From: Anastatus disparis
Lineage: Eukaryota > Arthropoda > Insecta > Hymenoptera > Eupelmidae
Assembly: GCA_017163975.1 (NCBI GenBank)
Contig: JAFFSR010000280.1
Span: 2,719,526-2,783,525, forward strand
Direction of reading: 5' to 3'
DNA length: 64,000 nt
Made by a program: the position numbers and the translations under genes
The notes under the pieces: model-generated
What the model saw: the letters and a program-made list of their open reading frames with translations, nothing else
The model's database searches: none
What the model was told of the DNA's origin: nothing
Shown here: piece after piece, positions 32,901-41,598 of the stretch
Layout: every line of letters starts with the position of its first letter
Position numbering within the stretch: the first letter of the stretch is position 1

Positions 32901-34569
32901 AGCGTCTGGCGGCCATTGAAAGTTTTCTGCATTGGGTCGTCAGTGCTGCGTTAGTTACGATAGATGTCGTCTCACCCAGCAGAAATTCTAAGTTTCTCTA
33001 CCTGTTGATCTAGCAGAAACACGAATTTTCGGCTAAGATATGAAGAAAAAAATATTTACTTAAGAGGATATCGTAGTTCTGCTCCTCCTAATAAAATTTC
33101 TATTCAAAGTTTATGAGTAAACAGTGCGTCAAATAAAATTCTTTCACTTTAATAAAATAATTTCTAATATTAATCCTTAGCGCGGACAAGTCAAGAAATT
33201 TACCAAAATACTATACATAAAAAGTTTTAAATAAACTTTCGATGTATACTATTTTGAGTTTAGGTTCATCGAGCTTGATATCTAATTTTCATTCAAAGTT
33301 TATAATAAAATAACAAACTTAAATGAGATTTTAATTTAACAAAAATTATTGTAATAATATAGTTTTGGCACGGACAAGTCATTATATTTGTCCAAATAGT
33401 GAATTTAAAAAGATATCAGTAAGATAAAAAAAAGCAAAAATCGATTCCAACAACTACAACATAATGTTAATGAAAATTCATTCAAGCAACACTACACGTT
33501 GCATATGCTTTATTAACAAACACACTGGCAACCTCTATAAATAAAAAAAAATTAATTTTCATAAAGTTTTTAATAGAAATACACTGATAGAAATGTTATC
33601 TAGGGGCAAACGGAATATACTTTTTTCTAGTGTAAATATACTGTCAAAAATGTCATGAAATTTAATGTGGTAAAGTAAAATGATTTAAGGTATTGCAGTA
33701 AATATATTGTAGAATACATAAAATTTACTGCAATTTGCATCAAAATTAATAAATTTTACATTAATTACGCTGCAAAAACGAAAATTTTAATGTTAATGTG
33801 CATGATTTTCATTTAATGTACTTGCTTGAAATTTGCTTTCATTACATGTGATGGAAGCAAATGACATTATTAACAGTGTATATTTGTTTTACGTCCTAGC
33901 GGGAATGCACTTGATGGAAACATAATTTCTTTACAGCAAAACATGTAAGATTGATTTAAACATTTATTTACTTGTGTCTAATGGATTTTGATTTCCATCT
34001 AAAAGATTAATCAATAAGGAGTCATCCATTTGTTATGAGATACCTTTTCTGTCAGTGTAGTTATATAAAACTATAAAAATAAATAATTTTGTACTTAACA
34101 TACATTCATTAGATTTACAGTTTAATTAAAAAAAATATTATAAACTTATTCAACTTTTAAACATTATGTATAAATCTCATAACGATTAACATTACGTACT
34201 TGGAGTCGTTTCACCGATTTGTATCTTGTAATCTGACGCTTGAAAGACTTGTAACTAAAGTTGTGAGCTACATCGGCATTACTGTAATATTTTAATTTAA
34301 AATAAGTATAAAAATCAAATTATTATAAACAGGATAAACTATGAAAAGTTTTTTTAAATATTTAATACTTTAATGTTACGGCGTTATAGACATCTTTTGG
34401 CCGTGATTTTATCATTGCAGGGTGGCTCAATACATTTTTTATTTCCTTTCTTATTTCTTTTTTCCTTTTCATAAGATCACATGAATGCTCCCCTGTTATG
34501 TTGTACTCTTTGTTTTTCAAAGTGACTCTTGCTTTACAGCCATTTCTTTTATAATTGCATTGGTAATAG
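22921..34569 (-). CDS. FLYWCH-MULE transposase-like gene, eight exons, 5' end missing
   Basis: Exons on the minus strand: A 34569-34369, B 34281-34200, C 30615-30319, D 26101-25904, E 25630-25279, F 24317-24093, G 23233-23150, H 23054-22921 (TAA stop). All seven junctions have AG acceptors and GT donors and preserve the frame, and no exon has a stop, giving about 525 residues. The order is FLYWCH zinc finger, then a MULE transposase core (PDB-like DGTF, SDYE, CWFHFCQ), then a C-terminal helical tail. MULE proteins of this type excise and insert DNA in the nucleus; animal genomes also keep domesticated copies. The intact frame across 11.6 kb argues for a functional or very recent gene. The first exon, with the start codon, was not found above 34570, where a foldback element (34660-35322) intervenes. 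Confidence 0.82.
23706..23780 (-). tRNA. tRNA-like sequence (pseudo-tRNA or SINE head)
   Basis: The minus strand contains TAGCTCAGTGGTCAGAGC, a good match to a pol III A box, and about 30 bases later GGGGTTCGCGCAC, an imperfect B box. The acceptor ends do not pair cleanly and there is no convincing anticodon stem, so this is more likely a tRNA-derived relic than a working tRNA. It lies in the intron between exons F and G of the MULE gene. Confidence 0.35.
25279..30615 (-). CDS. Exons C, D and E of the MULE gene: transposase core
   Basis: Exon C carries HIDGTFDARP, whose Asp fits the first catalytic residue. Exon D carries MMSDYEQALRNA (second Asp) and the conserved CWFHFCQ. Exon E starts AIMRNAVKYQ, contains CLALLP and NYFKNQWL, and ends with RTNNLIESYHRDLKN, the region where the family has its NN.ES.H motif. 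The phases are 0, 0 and 1. The C-D intron (26102-30318) is almost entirely a 4.1-kb inverted-repeat transposon; without it about 150 bp would remain. Confidence 0.8.
26841..26898. repeat. (TA)n microsatellite
   Basis: About 29 uninterrupted TA units just inside the left inverted arm of the 4.1-kb transposon. Confidence 0.97.
27212..27433. mobile_element. MITE nested in foldback, CACGGG...CTAATCCCAGAT arms
   Basis: 222 bp with inverted arms of about 55 bp (AATATTTCTCCACGGG and CTAATCCCAGATATTGCG, mirrored on the right). The loop is AT-rich. Confidence 0.75.
27444..27677. mobile_element. MITE nested in foldback, TACCGTGAAGGACGTA termini
   Basis: 234 bp with inverted ends TACCGTGAAGGACGTAATTT and the complement near 27655-27677. 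TGATCA phrases recur inside each arm (CTGATCACC, CTGATCAGG). Confidence 0.7.
28140..28730 (+). pseudogene. Decayed transposon-encoded protein
   Basis: The plus strand keeps recognisable stretches, IISDGAPIQFKN and FSATGHEKKAVDSIGG, interrupted by in-frame stops. The pattern SDG..QFKN followed by ..ATxHxKxxxDxxGG recurs, as far as I remember, in uncharacterised transposon-associated proteins of animals, but I cannot name the superfamily with confidence. It is probably the former transposase of the surrounding 4.1-kb element. Confidence 0.5.
28776..28906. repeat. Palindrome P1 of the AATAGTATAT family
   Basis: The ends are AATAGTATAT and ATATACTATT. The apex reads GTTTGTCGCC, TGAGCGAAGCGAG, GGCGACAAA. 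Its left arm closely matches the complement of the right arm of P6 (40690-40821), so P1 and P6 are the same subfamily. A related short apex without the AATAGTATAT ends follows at 28980-29015 (CACC, TGAGCGAAGCGAA, GGTGACAA). Confidence 0.75.
29816..30297. repeat. Right terminal inverted repeat of the 4.1-kb transposon
   Basis: Inverted copy of 26229 to about 26755. Shared landmarks include ATCAGATATGCACATTTG, the TTTATTGTTTTATTTCATTT stretch and GACTTCCAAATGTATATA. The ORF at 29596-29889 falls across its inner edge and is not a gene. Confidence 0.7.
30743..30976. mobile_element. MITE with CACTGACAGAAA termini, TA-flanked (copy A)
   Basis: 234 bp. The ends CACTGACAGAAATGTTA and ACTTTTTCTGTCAGTG are inverted, with TA on both sides. 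It is the uninterrupted copy of the element found at 33582-34057. Confidence 0.8.
31010..31108. repeat. Palindrome P3 of the AATAGTATAT family
   Basis: 99 bp. The ends AATAGTATAT and CATACTATT are shared with the family. The arms GGTTTAGTTGACTATTGCGC are an exact inverted pair around the loop CAGCTTGCCCTCGT. The arm sequence differs from P1 and P6 although the ends and a GTAACGAGT phrase are common. Confidence 0.8.
31123..31256. mobile_element. MITE with CTGAGGGGCTATTCAAG termini
   Basis: 134 bp with inverted arms of about 40 bp continuing into GATACATATGTATG. A related end, CCGAGGGGCTATTCGCTT, stands alone near 47308-47326. Confidence 0.85.
31303..31321. repeat. GC-rich hairpin GGGGGGCGAAGCCCCCC
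   Basis: A perfect six-base G stem closed by CGAAG in otherwise AT-rich DNA. A cluster of similar hairpins occurs at 40509-40565. Confidence 0.8.
31438..31592. repeat. Imperfect tandem duplication with CT microsatellite
   Basis: Two copies of a unit running CACGTTCT(A/G)GCGTG, then TATAGCATTCTCTT or TAAAGCATTCTCTT, then CT repeats, about 89 bp apart. The opposing open frames are by-products. Confidence 0.7.
31811..31943. repeat. Palindrome P4 of the AATAGTATAT family
   Basis: The left end is AATAGTATAT and the right end reads AATACTACTT. The arms carry AAATTAGATC paired with GATCTAATTT, and TTGTCTCTC paired with GAGAGACAA, around the apex GAGGCGAAGCC. The arm sequence is unlike the other members. 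Confidence 0.7.
32145..32660. repeat. Degenerate minisatellite, about 24-bp unit
   Basis: Repeated AATGATAAATCTAAAAACAA and derived ACGAATTATGAATCTAAAAA units, with a few irregular interruptions. The unit also appears once near 31978. It lies in the intron between exons B and C of the MULE gene. Confidence 0.8.
32796..32829. repeat. Short perfect hairpin
   Basis: AAAATGTAAATACAC and its complement separated by a few bases. No terminator or known RNA context. Confidence 0.7.
33582..34057. mobile_element. MITE of the CACTGACAG family, interrupted (copy B)
   Basis: Same ends and internal landmarks (GGGGCAAACGGAATATAC, GATTAATCAATAAGGAGTCAT) as 30743-30976, TA-flanked. It was split by a second MITE at 33639-33878. 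Without that insertion the two copies have almost the same length. Confidence 0.8.
33639..33878. mobile_element. MITE inserted into copy B, CACTGTTAA-type ends
   Basis: 240 bp with imperfect inverted ends TACTGTCAAAAATGTCAT and ATGACATTATTAACAGTG, and TA on both sides. Its ends resemble those of 11328-11509. The nesting gives a relative age: it is younger than copy B. Confidence 0.75.
34200..34569 (-). CDS. Exons A and B of the MULE gene: FLYWCH zinc finger
   Basis: Exon A begins within the finger: YYQCNYKRNGCKARV gives C-x6-C-x-A-R, and NITGEHSC supplies His and a terminal Cys where most members have His. This domain binds DNA. Exon A ends in phase 2 at a GTATTA donor. Exon B (NADVAHNFSYKSFKRQITRY...) restores the Asn codon and ends with a GTACGT donor. 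Its basic segment matches the linker that usually separates finger and core in such proteins. Confidence 0.75.
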
Positions 34570-34659
34570 CTATATATAAATATTTGAAATTTATTTATTG
34601 AAACTTATTTTTTAAAACTTATTGCTTTTTCTCATTATATTTATAAGCATATACGACTA

Positions 34660-35322
34660 ACTAGGAGAGGACCCTTTGTTTGGGTCACGGATCTTACTGT
34701 AACTTGCGGATATGTTTTTATACATAAAATTATGAAAACAATTATGTAGAAAACCAGAATTTCAGACCCTAACGCTCAATATTTCACTAGTTATAAGCAA
34801 TTAGAGAAAATCACTAAAAAAGTTACTAGATTTTCAAATGCTTATAGCTCTTCAGTATTAACAGTTAGAAGCTTCAAATGAAAGCTGACCTTAAATCATT
34901 TCGAAATAGTACTTATACCATGCAAAAATATTATTTTTTTCTAGAGTTATGGAGCTATGAAAATTAGACAGAATGTTAAGATTAATTATTAATTAACGTT
35001 GTAAAGAGGAAATCCATGTCCAATTTTCATAGCTCTATAACTCTAGATAAAAATAATATTTTTGTATGGTATAAGTACTATTTCGAAAAGATTTAAGGTC
35101 AGCTTTTATTTGAAAATGGTTTGAAGCTTTTGTTAATGCTGAAGAGCTATAAGCATTTGAAAATATAGTAACTTTTTAGCGATTTTCTCTGATTGCTTAT
35201 AACTAGGGAAATATTGAGCCTCACGGTCTGAAATTCTGGTTTTATCCATATTTTGATACTTAGAAACTTATCCCAAAGTTTGAACAAAATCCGTGATCCG
35301 GAGGCATGGGCCTCTCCTAGTG
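34660..35322. mobile_element. Large foldback element, CTAGGAGAGG termini
   Basis: About 660 bp with inverted arms of about 310 bp (ACTAGGAGAGGACCC on the left, GGCCTCTCCTAGT on the right). The arms share CAAATGCTTATAGCTCTTCA and ATTTTCATAGCTC landmarks. It sits just upstream of exon A of the MULE gene. The open frame 35147-35377 lies inside its right arm and is not a gene. Confidence 0.8.
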
Positions 35323-36422
35323 AGTGAAGCAAAGCATAGTAAGGGGCGTAAATTGCCAAGGGAAAGATAAACTTCACTTTCGTGTTGCATATTTTACTTT
35401 ATTCCTACTCCAATCGTAGCCACTTTATTAATTGCAAAAAAAACGGTCTCAATTGAATTATATTTATTGTTATAAATAAAACCTATCAAGCATTAAGTTA
35501 TAAGTAAGTGTAATGTATTTGAATTTGTATTTTTAAAGTTTTATATTTTTTTTATTAAATATTTTAATAGATATTGTCAATTCAATAATCACGTATTGTA
35601 AATATTAAATGAAAATGTCAAATAAATGTTTTTAAGAAAAAATATCTTTTGTAACACTGTGTGTCTAAAATCCACTCTCTGTGCACGCTTCTTCGGGGCG
35701 CAAGTAGCTTATTCTGGCAGGTTTTACACAATAGCTTATTCTGGCACGTCTTACACAATTGTTTATTATATATAGTAGTGCGTAGTGCGCGCGCATTTTA
35801 ATACTATATTGTACGATTACTATATTTCAATTTTTAAGAATGAGCAAATAATAGCGAGATTTTTTAAATTCTTTAGAATAGAACCATACTATACGTATAT
35901 ATAGTATGTGTATGTATTCAGCTGCTATGTTGCGTATACTCTAGAACTAACAGTATAAAACCACTAACACAAACTTAACCTCATCATCACAATACAGTTT
36001 GAATGTCCGTAATGATACAGTCTTTACTGTGATGATACTGCGCAAATTTTTGGAATAGAATACATTTTTGAATATGAAAATAGGTTGATTGGTGAAATTC
36101 ACATTCAATAATATCTATTATTATTTCATTCTTAAGAACCTAGTTCTGTTAAATAATTCAAAACACAGTTTTGTTTATTAATTGAATTATAACTTATTTT
36201 TACATAGAACTCGCTTTTGTTTATGAAATATTCGTCATTATTATTAAAAAATCATTATCAATATTTATGATTATTATTTGAAAATCTACTTCTGTTTAGT
36301 AATTTAAAATATAGTTTTGTTTATCAATTGAATTATAACTTATTTTTACATAAAATTCTTTTTTATTTATGCATCTTAAATATTCATGATTGGATGGCGA
36401 ATTTCATACACACGAGCTACAA
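35323..36422. other. AT-rich DNA with a short tandem pair
   Basis: A unit of about 30 bp (TAGCTTATTCTGGCA...TTACACAA) occurs twice at about 35708-35762. Near 35892-35912 there is a TATACGTATA palindrome. A 140-bp stretch around 36170-36220 recurs in similar form at 36300-36360 (TATAGTTTTGTTTAT... then TTATTTTTACATA). No gene seen. Confidence 0.45.
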
Positions 36423-36550
36423 AATAGTATATGATACTGGTGTTTGAAATGGCATATTCTGTCACGGCGATATCGACCTCGTTTCACTCGGTCGATAACT
36501 CTGCCGTGTCAAAATACGCCATTTTAAACAGTTGTATCATATATACTATT
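36423..36550. repeat. Palindrome P5 of the AATAGTATAT family
   Basis: The ends are AATAGTATAT and ATATACTATT. The arms pair TTTGAAATGGC with GCCATTTTAAA and GTCACGGC with GCCGTGTC. The apex TCGACCTCGTTTCACTCGG read on the minus strand is CCGAGTGAAACGAGG, a variant of the family's CGAGCGAAGCGAGG core. Confidence 0.78.
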
Positions 36551-36913
36551 TTTATATAAATTACTTTGAAAATATAATAATATAATTTTTTTAAACTATG
36601 AATATTTATATAAATTTATTATTTTTTAAAATTTATTTCATAATTTTTTGAGAAATGTTAAACTTACGACAGATGATTTATACACTATGTTTTTCTATGA
36701 CAATTTATAATCTATGTTTGTTCTGTTTCATCCCATGTTCCCTTTATTCGTTACTATATTCGCGTCTTGTATTTTTTAAATTTCGTTTTTCTTCTTTTTT
36801 ACTATTTCCTGATGTCCCGATGAAAATAATTACTCAGCTTTCATTTAAAAAAATAAGAATTATATAATAAGTATATCATAGTTTATATTTAATCTTTTAA
36901 TTATTTATTTAAA

Positions 36914-39597
36914 TGTCTATTGATGATAGTATTGAAGAATTTTCACCTAAAAGTCTTAAAAAATTTATTAAGAATGAAAATAAAATGTAATCTTTCTAAA
37001 TTTGATTTTTAAAATATTTTAATAAAACGTTTTTATTCTGATTCTCAAGTTGTTAAACTTATTTCTGATTATCAACGTGAATCTGGAAACAATTATCGCA
37101 GACGTGATAATAAACCTTTAAGTTCTTTAAGTGATGCTGCAAGAGTTAATTGTAATCCTGATATATCTAGTAGATATTTGAAATATTGTTGTATTCACGC
37201 CAATTATCAAGAACATAAGGACTTGAAATTGAAAAAAGTAAAACTTAGTTTATTTATTATATATATTACATTTATTTTTTTACAATATATATTTCAAATA
37301 ATAGTCTGTTTACTCTATATTTTTACATGAAATATGATATTTTACTCTGTATTACCCTTCTCTTTATCTCTTTATCTATTAAAGATGGTGATATTAAGTA
37401 ATGTTGTGGAACATGATAAACATGATATTATATCTGTTAGTTGTTCTTATTTTATTATTTTAAAATTCATTATTTTATTTAAATAATTTTTAAATAATTT
37501 TTTAGAAAAAATGTAGTAAACTACTTTCTCAGAATAGAAAATCATCAGAATTAAAAAAAGTGGTAGTAAATTGAGATTGATTGCTGATGTACATAAAGAT
37601 GAAACGCAAAGGATTTTACGTGATTTATTTAATGTAAAGGCTAGGGTATGAGTCCCGGTTACTGTGCCTAAACCTAATTCTGTGCTTTACATGTATTTCA
37701 AATGGAAAGCACAGAATTAAGTTCAGGCACAGTAACCGGGACTCCTACCCTACTGTAATTAAAGAATGTCTTGGAGATAATATCTGAGCAGTTATAGATG
37801 TTTTAAATAAATATGGTTAGTTATTTTTATAATTTAAATTATTTAAACTACTGTATTTTAAATTACTTTTATTTATATTTTTTAAATTACTTTATTTTTC
37901 AATATTATCTTATATATTTTAATTTTTGTAGGTGCTAAATATGAATTAAAAATTAATGAATCTAATGAGTTGGATGCTTTTTTTTGCTTTGCCTGAATGG
38001 ATTTCTACATTATGAAATTAGCCTGAATTTTGTATATTCGATTTTACATATAAATTATTACATCTCAATTTTCCAGTTAAACTTTTAAATGTTTTTAATG
38101 GTAATGGTTCTACGGGGATTGGATTTGTTGTTATTGTTGAGTCAGAAACCAAAGATAATTTATCTTAGTTTTTTGATTGTATAAAAGACAATCATCCAGA
38201 AATTTGTAATAGGATAAAATCTTTTATGGCAAACAAAGATAAAAACTATACGGGAAATTAGTAAGGGAAAAATGGGTATTACTTCAGAACAAAGAAAATT
38301 TATTAATTATCCTTCAAAGTATGATGCATTCTTCTAGTCTTGAGAAGTATAATCAACCTTATAAAGATTTTTGTAATGTTCCTCCAAATAAAGTATTAAA
38401 TTATTTTAATTAAAATTGGAACAATATTTATAAAGATTGGGTTAGATGCTTCATGACTCACTGTAATTTTTTAAATTTTACGAATAATAGGCACGAAAAT
38501 TTAAATGGTAAAATTAAAAAATTTTGTGAAAGCTTTAACTTTTTAACTTTTTGGCTGATTTTGTCAAACAATTGCTTGATTTCATTATCGATGTTCATCA
38601 AAATGAAATAAATCATAAAGCTCTTCTTAATTTTTCAAAAGCTCCAGCTTATTTATTATCCATCGATTTAAAATTATATCTTGACATTTTGACATGATAT
38701 TCCTTTAATTTTATTGAAAAAGAAATTGAGAAGACTGAAATGGTTACAAATTATTCTTATCTTTATGATAATGTTTTGACAATTTTATCTATTACTGGAA
38801 TATTAAAATATGTGGCTACCCCAGTAACGTGCCCATGCACTACATTTAAATCAATGGGATTATCATGTCGTCACATATTCAAAATTAGGTAATTAAAGTC
38901 TTTATCTTCGTTTGATGAAAATCTCGTCCTCGAAAGATGGACAAAAAATTATTTTATGAACATGTTAAGTCATCTTCAACTATTGAGCAAGCCTCTTCAT
39001 CTAATGAATGTTGTAAAGCCAAGTTTATCGACAATGTTGATATTCTTATTGTTGACAATGTTGATGCAAATTTATATCCAAATGATTGTCCTATTTCAAT
39101 TAATAATGTTATTGAAAATGAAGATCATTATAAAATATTTGTTCTAAAGCGATGTAATCCAATTGGCAAAAGTAAAGGAAGGGTTTTTAATGTCTGGCTT
39201 ATCTATTAAATAACCTATTAATAATAATTTAAAAAAGTTTGACGATCAAAATCATTTAGAGCAAGCAGCAACTATGTTTAGTTGGTTTGTATATGTTGAT
39301 TCTATTAAATCATTTCAATTTGATAAATCAAAGATATCATTAAGTGATATCAAAATGAGAAAAATTCCTTGTTCTTTTTTTAATGATTTAAGTTGACATT
39401 AAAATATTTAAGCCTTTCATTAAAAATAATGCCTTTGAATTTTTATTTTCTTAAATAAATTTAAATAAGGAAAAAGTACGATGGATGTGCTATGTATGCA
39501 AACGCGACTTAAATATTAGTCATCCCAAAGAATAGATAAAAAATATAGTAAATCCATCCCGTGTGAATCTTGTTTGAATTGTCCTTTCAATTGTAAT
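36914..39597 (+). pseudogene. Decayed MULE transposase with SWIM zinc finger (ZSWIM-like)
   Basis: Recognisable blocks occur in the expected order, broken by stops and frame changes. An N-terminal region comes first. NGNGSTGIGFVVIVESETKD is the DGNG-type catalytic region. NNRHENLNGKIKKFCE follows. Then comes a SWIM finger: CPCTTFKSMGLSCRHIF at 38830-38874 gives C-x-C...C-x-H. Further down is a C-x2-C segment (WMCYVCKRD, then IPCESC) suggesting a PHD-like tail. ZSWIM3-type MULEs of animals share this arrangement. A palindromic MITE at 37642-37752 interrupts it. The start at 36914 (MSIDDSIEEFSPK) is a guess. Confidence 0.7.
37642..37752. mobile_element. Palindromic MITE inside the SWIM-MULE pseudogene
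   Basis: 111 bp, nearly perfect inverted arms of about 45 bp (TAGGGTATGAGTCCCGGTTA; complement ending TACCCTA). It interrupts the transposase remnant, so it arrived after or during its decay. Confidence 0.85.
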
Positions 39598-39599
39598 TA

Positions 39600-40236
39600 A
39601 TTTGTACATATTAATAAATTGTTGTTATTAATATTATTTGTATTGTTTTCTTTTTATGTTATTTTTTTTTCCGTTTCACTAATTTTTAATTACAATATTT
39701 AAAATTAATGTAAATAATTTTATTTTTCTTTATTTTTTTTTATTTATACTGGTTTTTATTTTGGGACTTTATTTTTTCCTTCCCTTCTTTAGATTGTAAA
39801 TTAAATATGAAATTTTAAATATTTTCATTTGAATCTTACTGTTTTTTTTTTATTTATTTATTATTGGTTATGTTTATAATTTGTTTTACCAAAGCAAGAA
39901 TCTAACCTTATCCACATCAATTTTGTTTTTTATTATATTTTTCTATATAAGTGCGATAAATTATAAATATTTTGCAATTGTATTCTCAGGCATATCAATC
40001 GCACTAATTTTTTATAGTTATATAACTCACTATACTATCGGAAAGTATTATTATAAAATTTATATTAAATTATTTTTTCTAACGGCGTGCGCAAAATTCG
40101 ATTTCATGTACTCATTTGCGTACATAAAATATCATATTATGAGACGCATATGTTTAGCGTGCGTAAAATGATTTGAGCGTGCGTAAAATGATTTCATCTA
40201 AAAAAATTTTTTTTAATTTTTAAAGTGTTATATGTC
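39600..40236. other. AT-rich DNA, no supported gene
   Basis: A 96-codon plus-strand frame (39881-40171) is hydrophobic and AT-driven, without a recognised domain. A near-exact short repeat GAGCGTGCGTAAAATGATTT occurs at about 40154-40190. Confidence 0.4.
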
Positions 40237-40345
40237 AGGAACTATACATGATAACAGACATTTATAAATCTCATTTAAAAGCTCTTGTGGTGCTCTTTCA
40301 AAGTGCTATGTACAATTTTTTTTGCGGTACGTGAACTCTCTTGTT
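40237..40345. repeat. Solo copy of a dispersed repeat arm
   Basis: It matches the complement of about 22475-22590 (shared ATCTCATTTAAAAGCTCTTG, CTCTTTCAAAGTG and CGTGAACTCTCTT) and, in part, 20800-20840. This is one arm of the larger foldback around the 21-22 kb element. Confidence 0.6.
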
Positions 40346-40508
40346 GATTAATCTTAGAATTAATTATTAAAATAATTTCTTATTTATTGTTTTAAAGAGG
40401 GGGAGGGATTCTTATTTATTATTTTAATAATATATTTTCATGGAATTTTAATTTAATTGTTTTATTAATTGTATTTTTGAATTAGAAATATTATTAATTT
40501 TTTTGGAG

Positions 40509-40565
40509 GCAGGGGGCGCTGCCCCCTGAACCCCCTCCGACAGGGGCTTCGCCCCCTCCGCCCCT
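40509..40565. repeat. Cluster of GC-rich hairpins
   Basis: GGGGGCGCTGCCCCC followed by AGGGGCTTCGCCCCCT within 55 bases, with CCCCCT connecting. The surroundings are over 70 percent AT by eye, so the composition jump is sharp. The same type of hairpin is at 31303-31321. Confidence 0.75.
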
Positions 40566-40689
40566 GGACCCTGTCCTGCGCCCCGAGCTCGGCTACCTCT
40601 TACAATCTTGATAGCCTTCGAGCAAGATTGTGCATGATATCACAGACGCAAGTTTGTCATTCTTAGAATTTTGCGCACTTGTTAGAAAA

Positions 40690-40821
40690 AATAATATACG
40701 CAACTAATGCGTAAAGTGATCATCGCACTCGTCTCATTTGTCGCCCTCGCTACGCTCGGGCGACAAAACCGACTCGTGCGATAATCACATATTTTACGCA
40801 CTCGTTGCGTAATATACTATT
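40690..40821. repeat. Palindrome P6 of the AATAGTATAT family
   Basis: Right end ATATACTATT, left end AATAATATA. The arms pair across TTTGTCGCC/GGGCGACAAA, ATCGCAC/GTGCGAT and ACGCAACTAATGCGT/ACGCACTCGTTGCGT. The loop is CTCGCTACGCTC. It is the best-paired member and shares its arm sequence with P1. Confidence 0.8.
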
Positions 40822-40889
40822 ATTTTACAGCTGTTTTTATTGATTGGAAAGTTTACGATAGAAATAGAAATTTTAGATAGATTTACTTG

Positions 40890-41380
40890 GCAAAAATGTC
40901 TGACCCAAAAAGAATTTTAAAATTAAAGTTTAAGCTGTCGCAATTACCTTTTAATAAATGTAATATCAGAAAAATTTTAATATTTTCATTTGTATCAAAG
41001 CCATATTTAAATAAGATTCATTCTTTAAAATCTGATTTCGTTATAGAAGCCCAAATAGAATATATAAATGATCCAAAAATTGTTCCTATTCTAAAGTCTA
41101 ATTTTCTATCTTTTTCTTATGATCTATTTTGTTTGTGATTTTATTTGTAATATTCTTTAAAAAAAAGGTTTTATTTATGATTATTGTATCACGAAAATTT
41201 CTAAAATTTGTAATGATATATATTGCGTTAATGTAGACCAACGTTATTGCCTTATTAAGAATATTAGGAATAAACGTAATAGAGTTTATTTTATGTATAA
41301 TATATGTAGTAGCATACTTCGATTTAAGTGTTTTAATTGTGGTTATGACAATTTTGTTGATATCCATGTAGACTTTAAAT
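40890..41380 (+). pseudogene. Possible remnant of a coding region, unrecognised
   Basis: An 83-codon frame at 40887-41138 (MAKMSDPKRILKLKFKLSQL) is followed by further short open stretches in another frame with spaced Cys codons (CSSILRFKCFNCGYDNFVDI near 41310-41370). The pattern suggests a decayed protein with a small zinc-binding tail. I do not recognise a family. Confidence 0.25.
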
Positions 41381-41394
41381 AAAAAACCTGAATG

Positions 41395-41520
41395 AATAGT
41401 ATATTATTCACCTAGGGAGTTAATTTAAAAAATGTCTTAAATCGTACGTAATTGTCACCTGAGCCGAAGGCGAGGGTGACAAACGTAACTCCCGTGGTGA
41501 ACATGCTATTTTTTGTCATA
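41395..41520. repeat. Palindrome P7 of the AATAGTATAT family
   Basis: The ends are AATAGTATAT and ATGCTATT. The arms pair TTCACC/GGTGAA, GGGAGTTA/TAACTCCC and TTGTCACC/GGTGACAA. The apex is TGAGCCGAAGGCGAG. Confidence 0.75.
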
Positions 41521-41598
41521 CCCGGTCCAAAAGTACCACTTCGTCGATTTTGAGCCGGGAGTAGAAGTGGTGCTTTTGGCCAGGGTATGGCAAAAAAT
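41519..41598. repeat. Palindrome P8, adjoining P7, different core
   Basis: The arms ATTTTTTGTCATACCC and CCAAAAGTACCACTTC pair with their complements on the right (GAAGTGGTGCTTTTGG, GGGTATGGCAAAAAAT). It starts where P7 ends but lacks the GAAGCGAG apex, so it may be a distinct element. Confidence 0.65.

Noticed and set aside
35147..35377. 76-codon minus-strand frame considered as the missing first exon of the MULE gene
   Set aside because: It lies in the right arm of the foldback 34660-35322, extends slightly beyond it and shows no FLYWCH start; its open frame is incidental.
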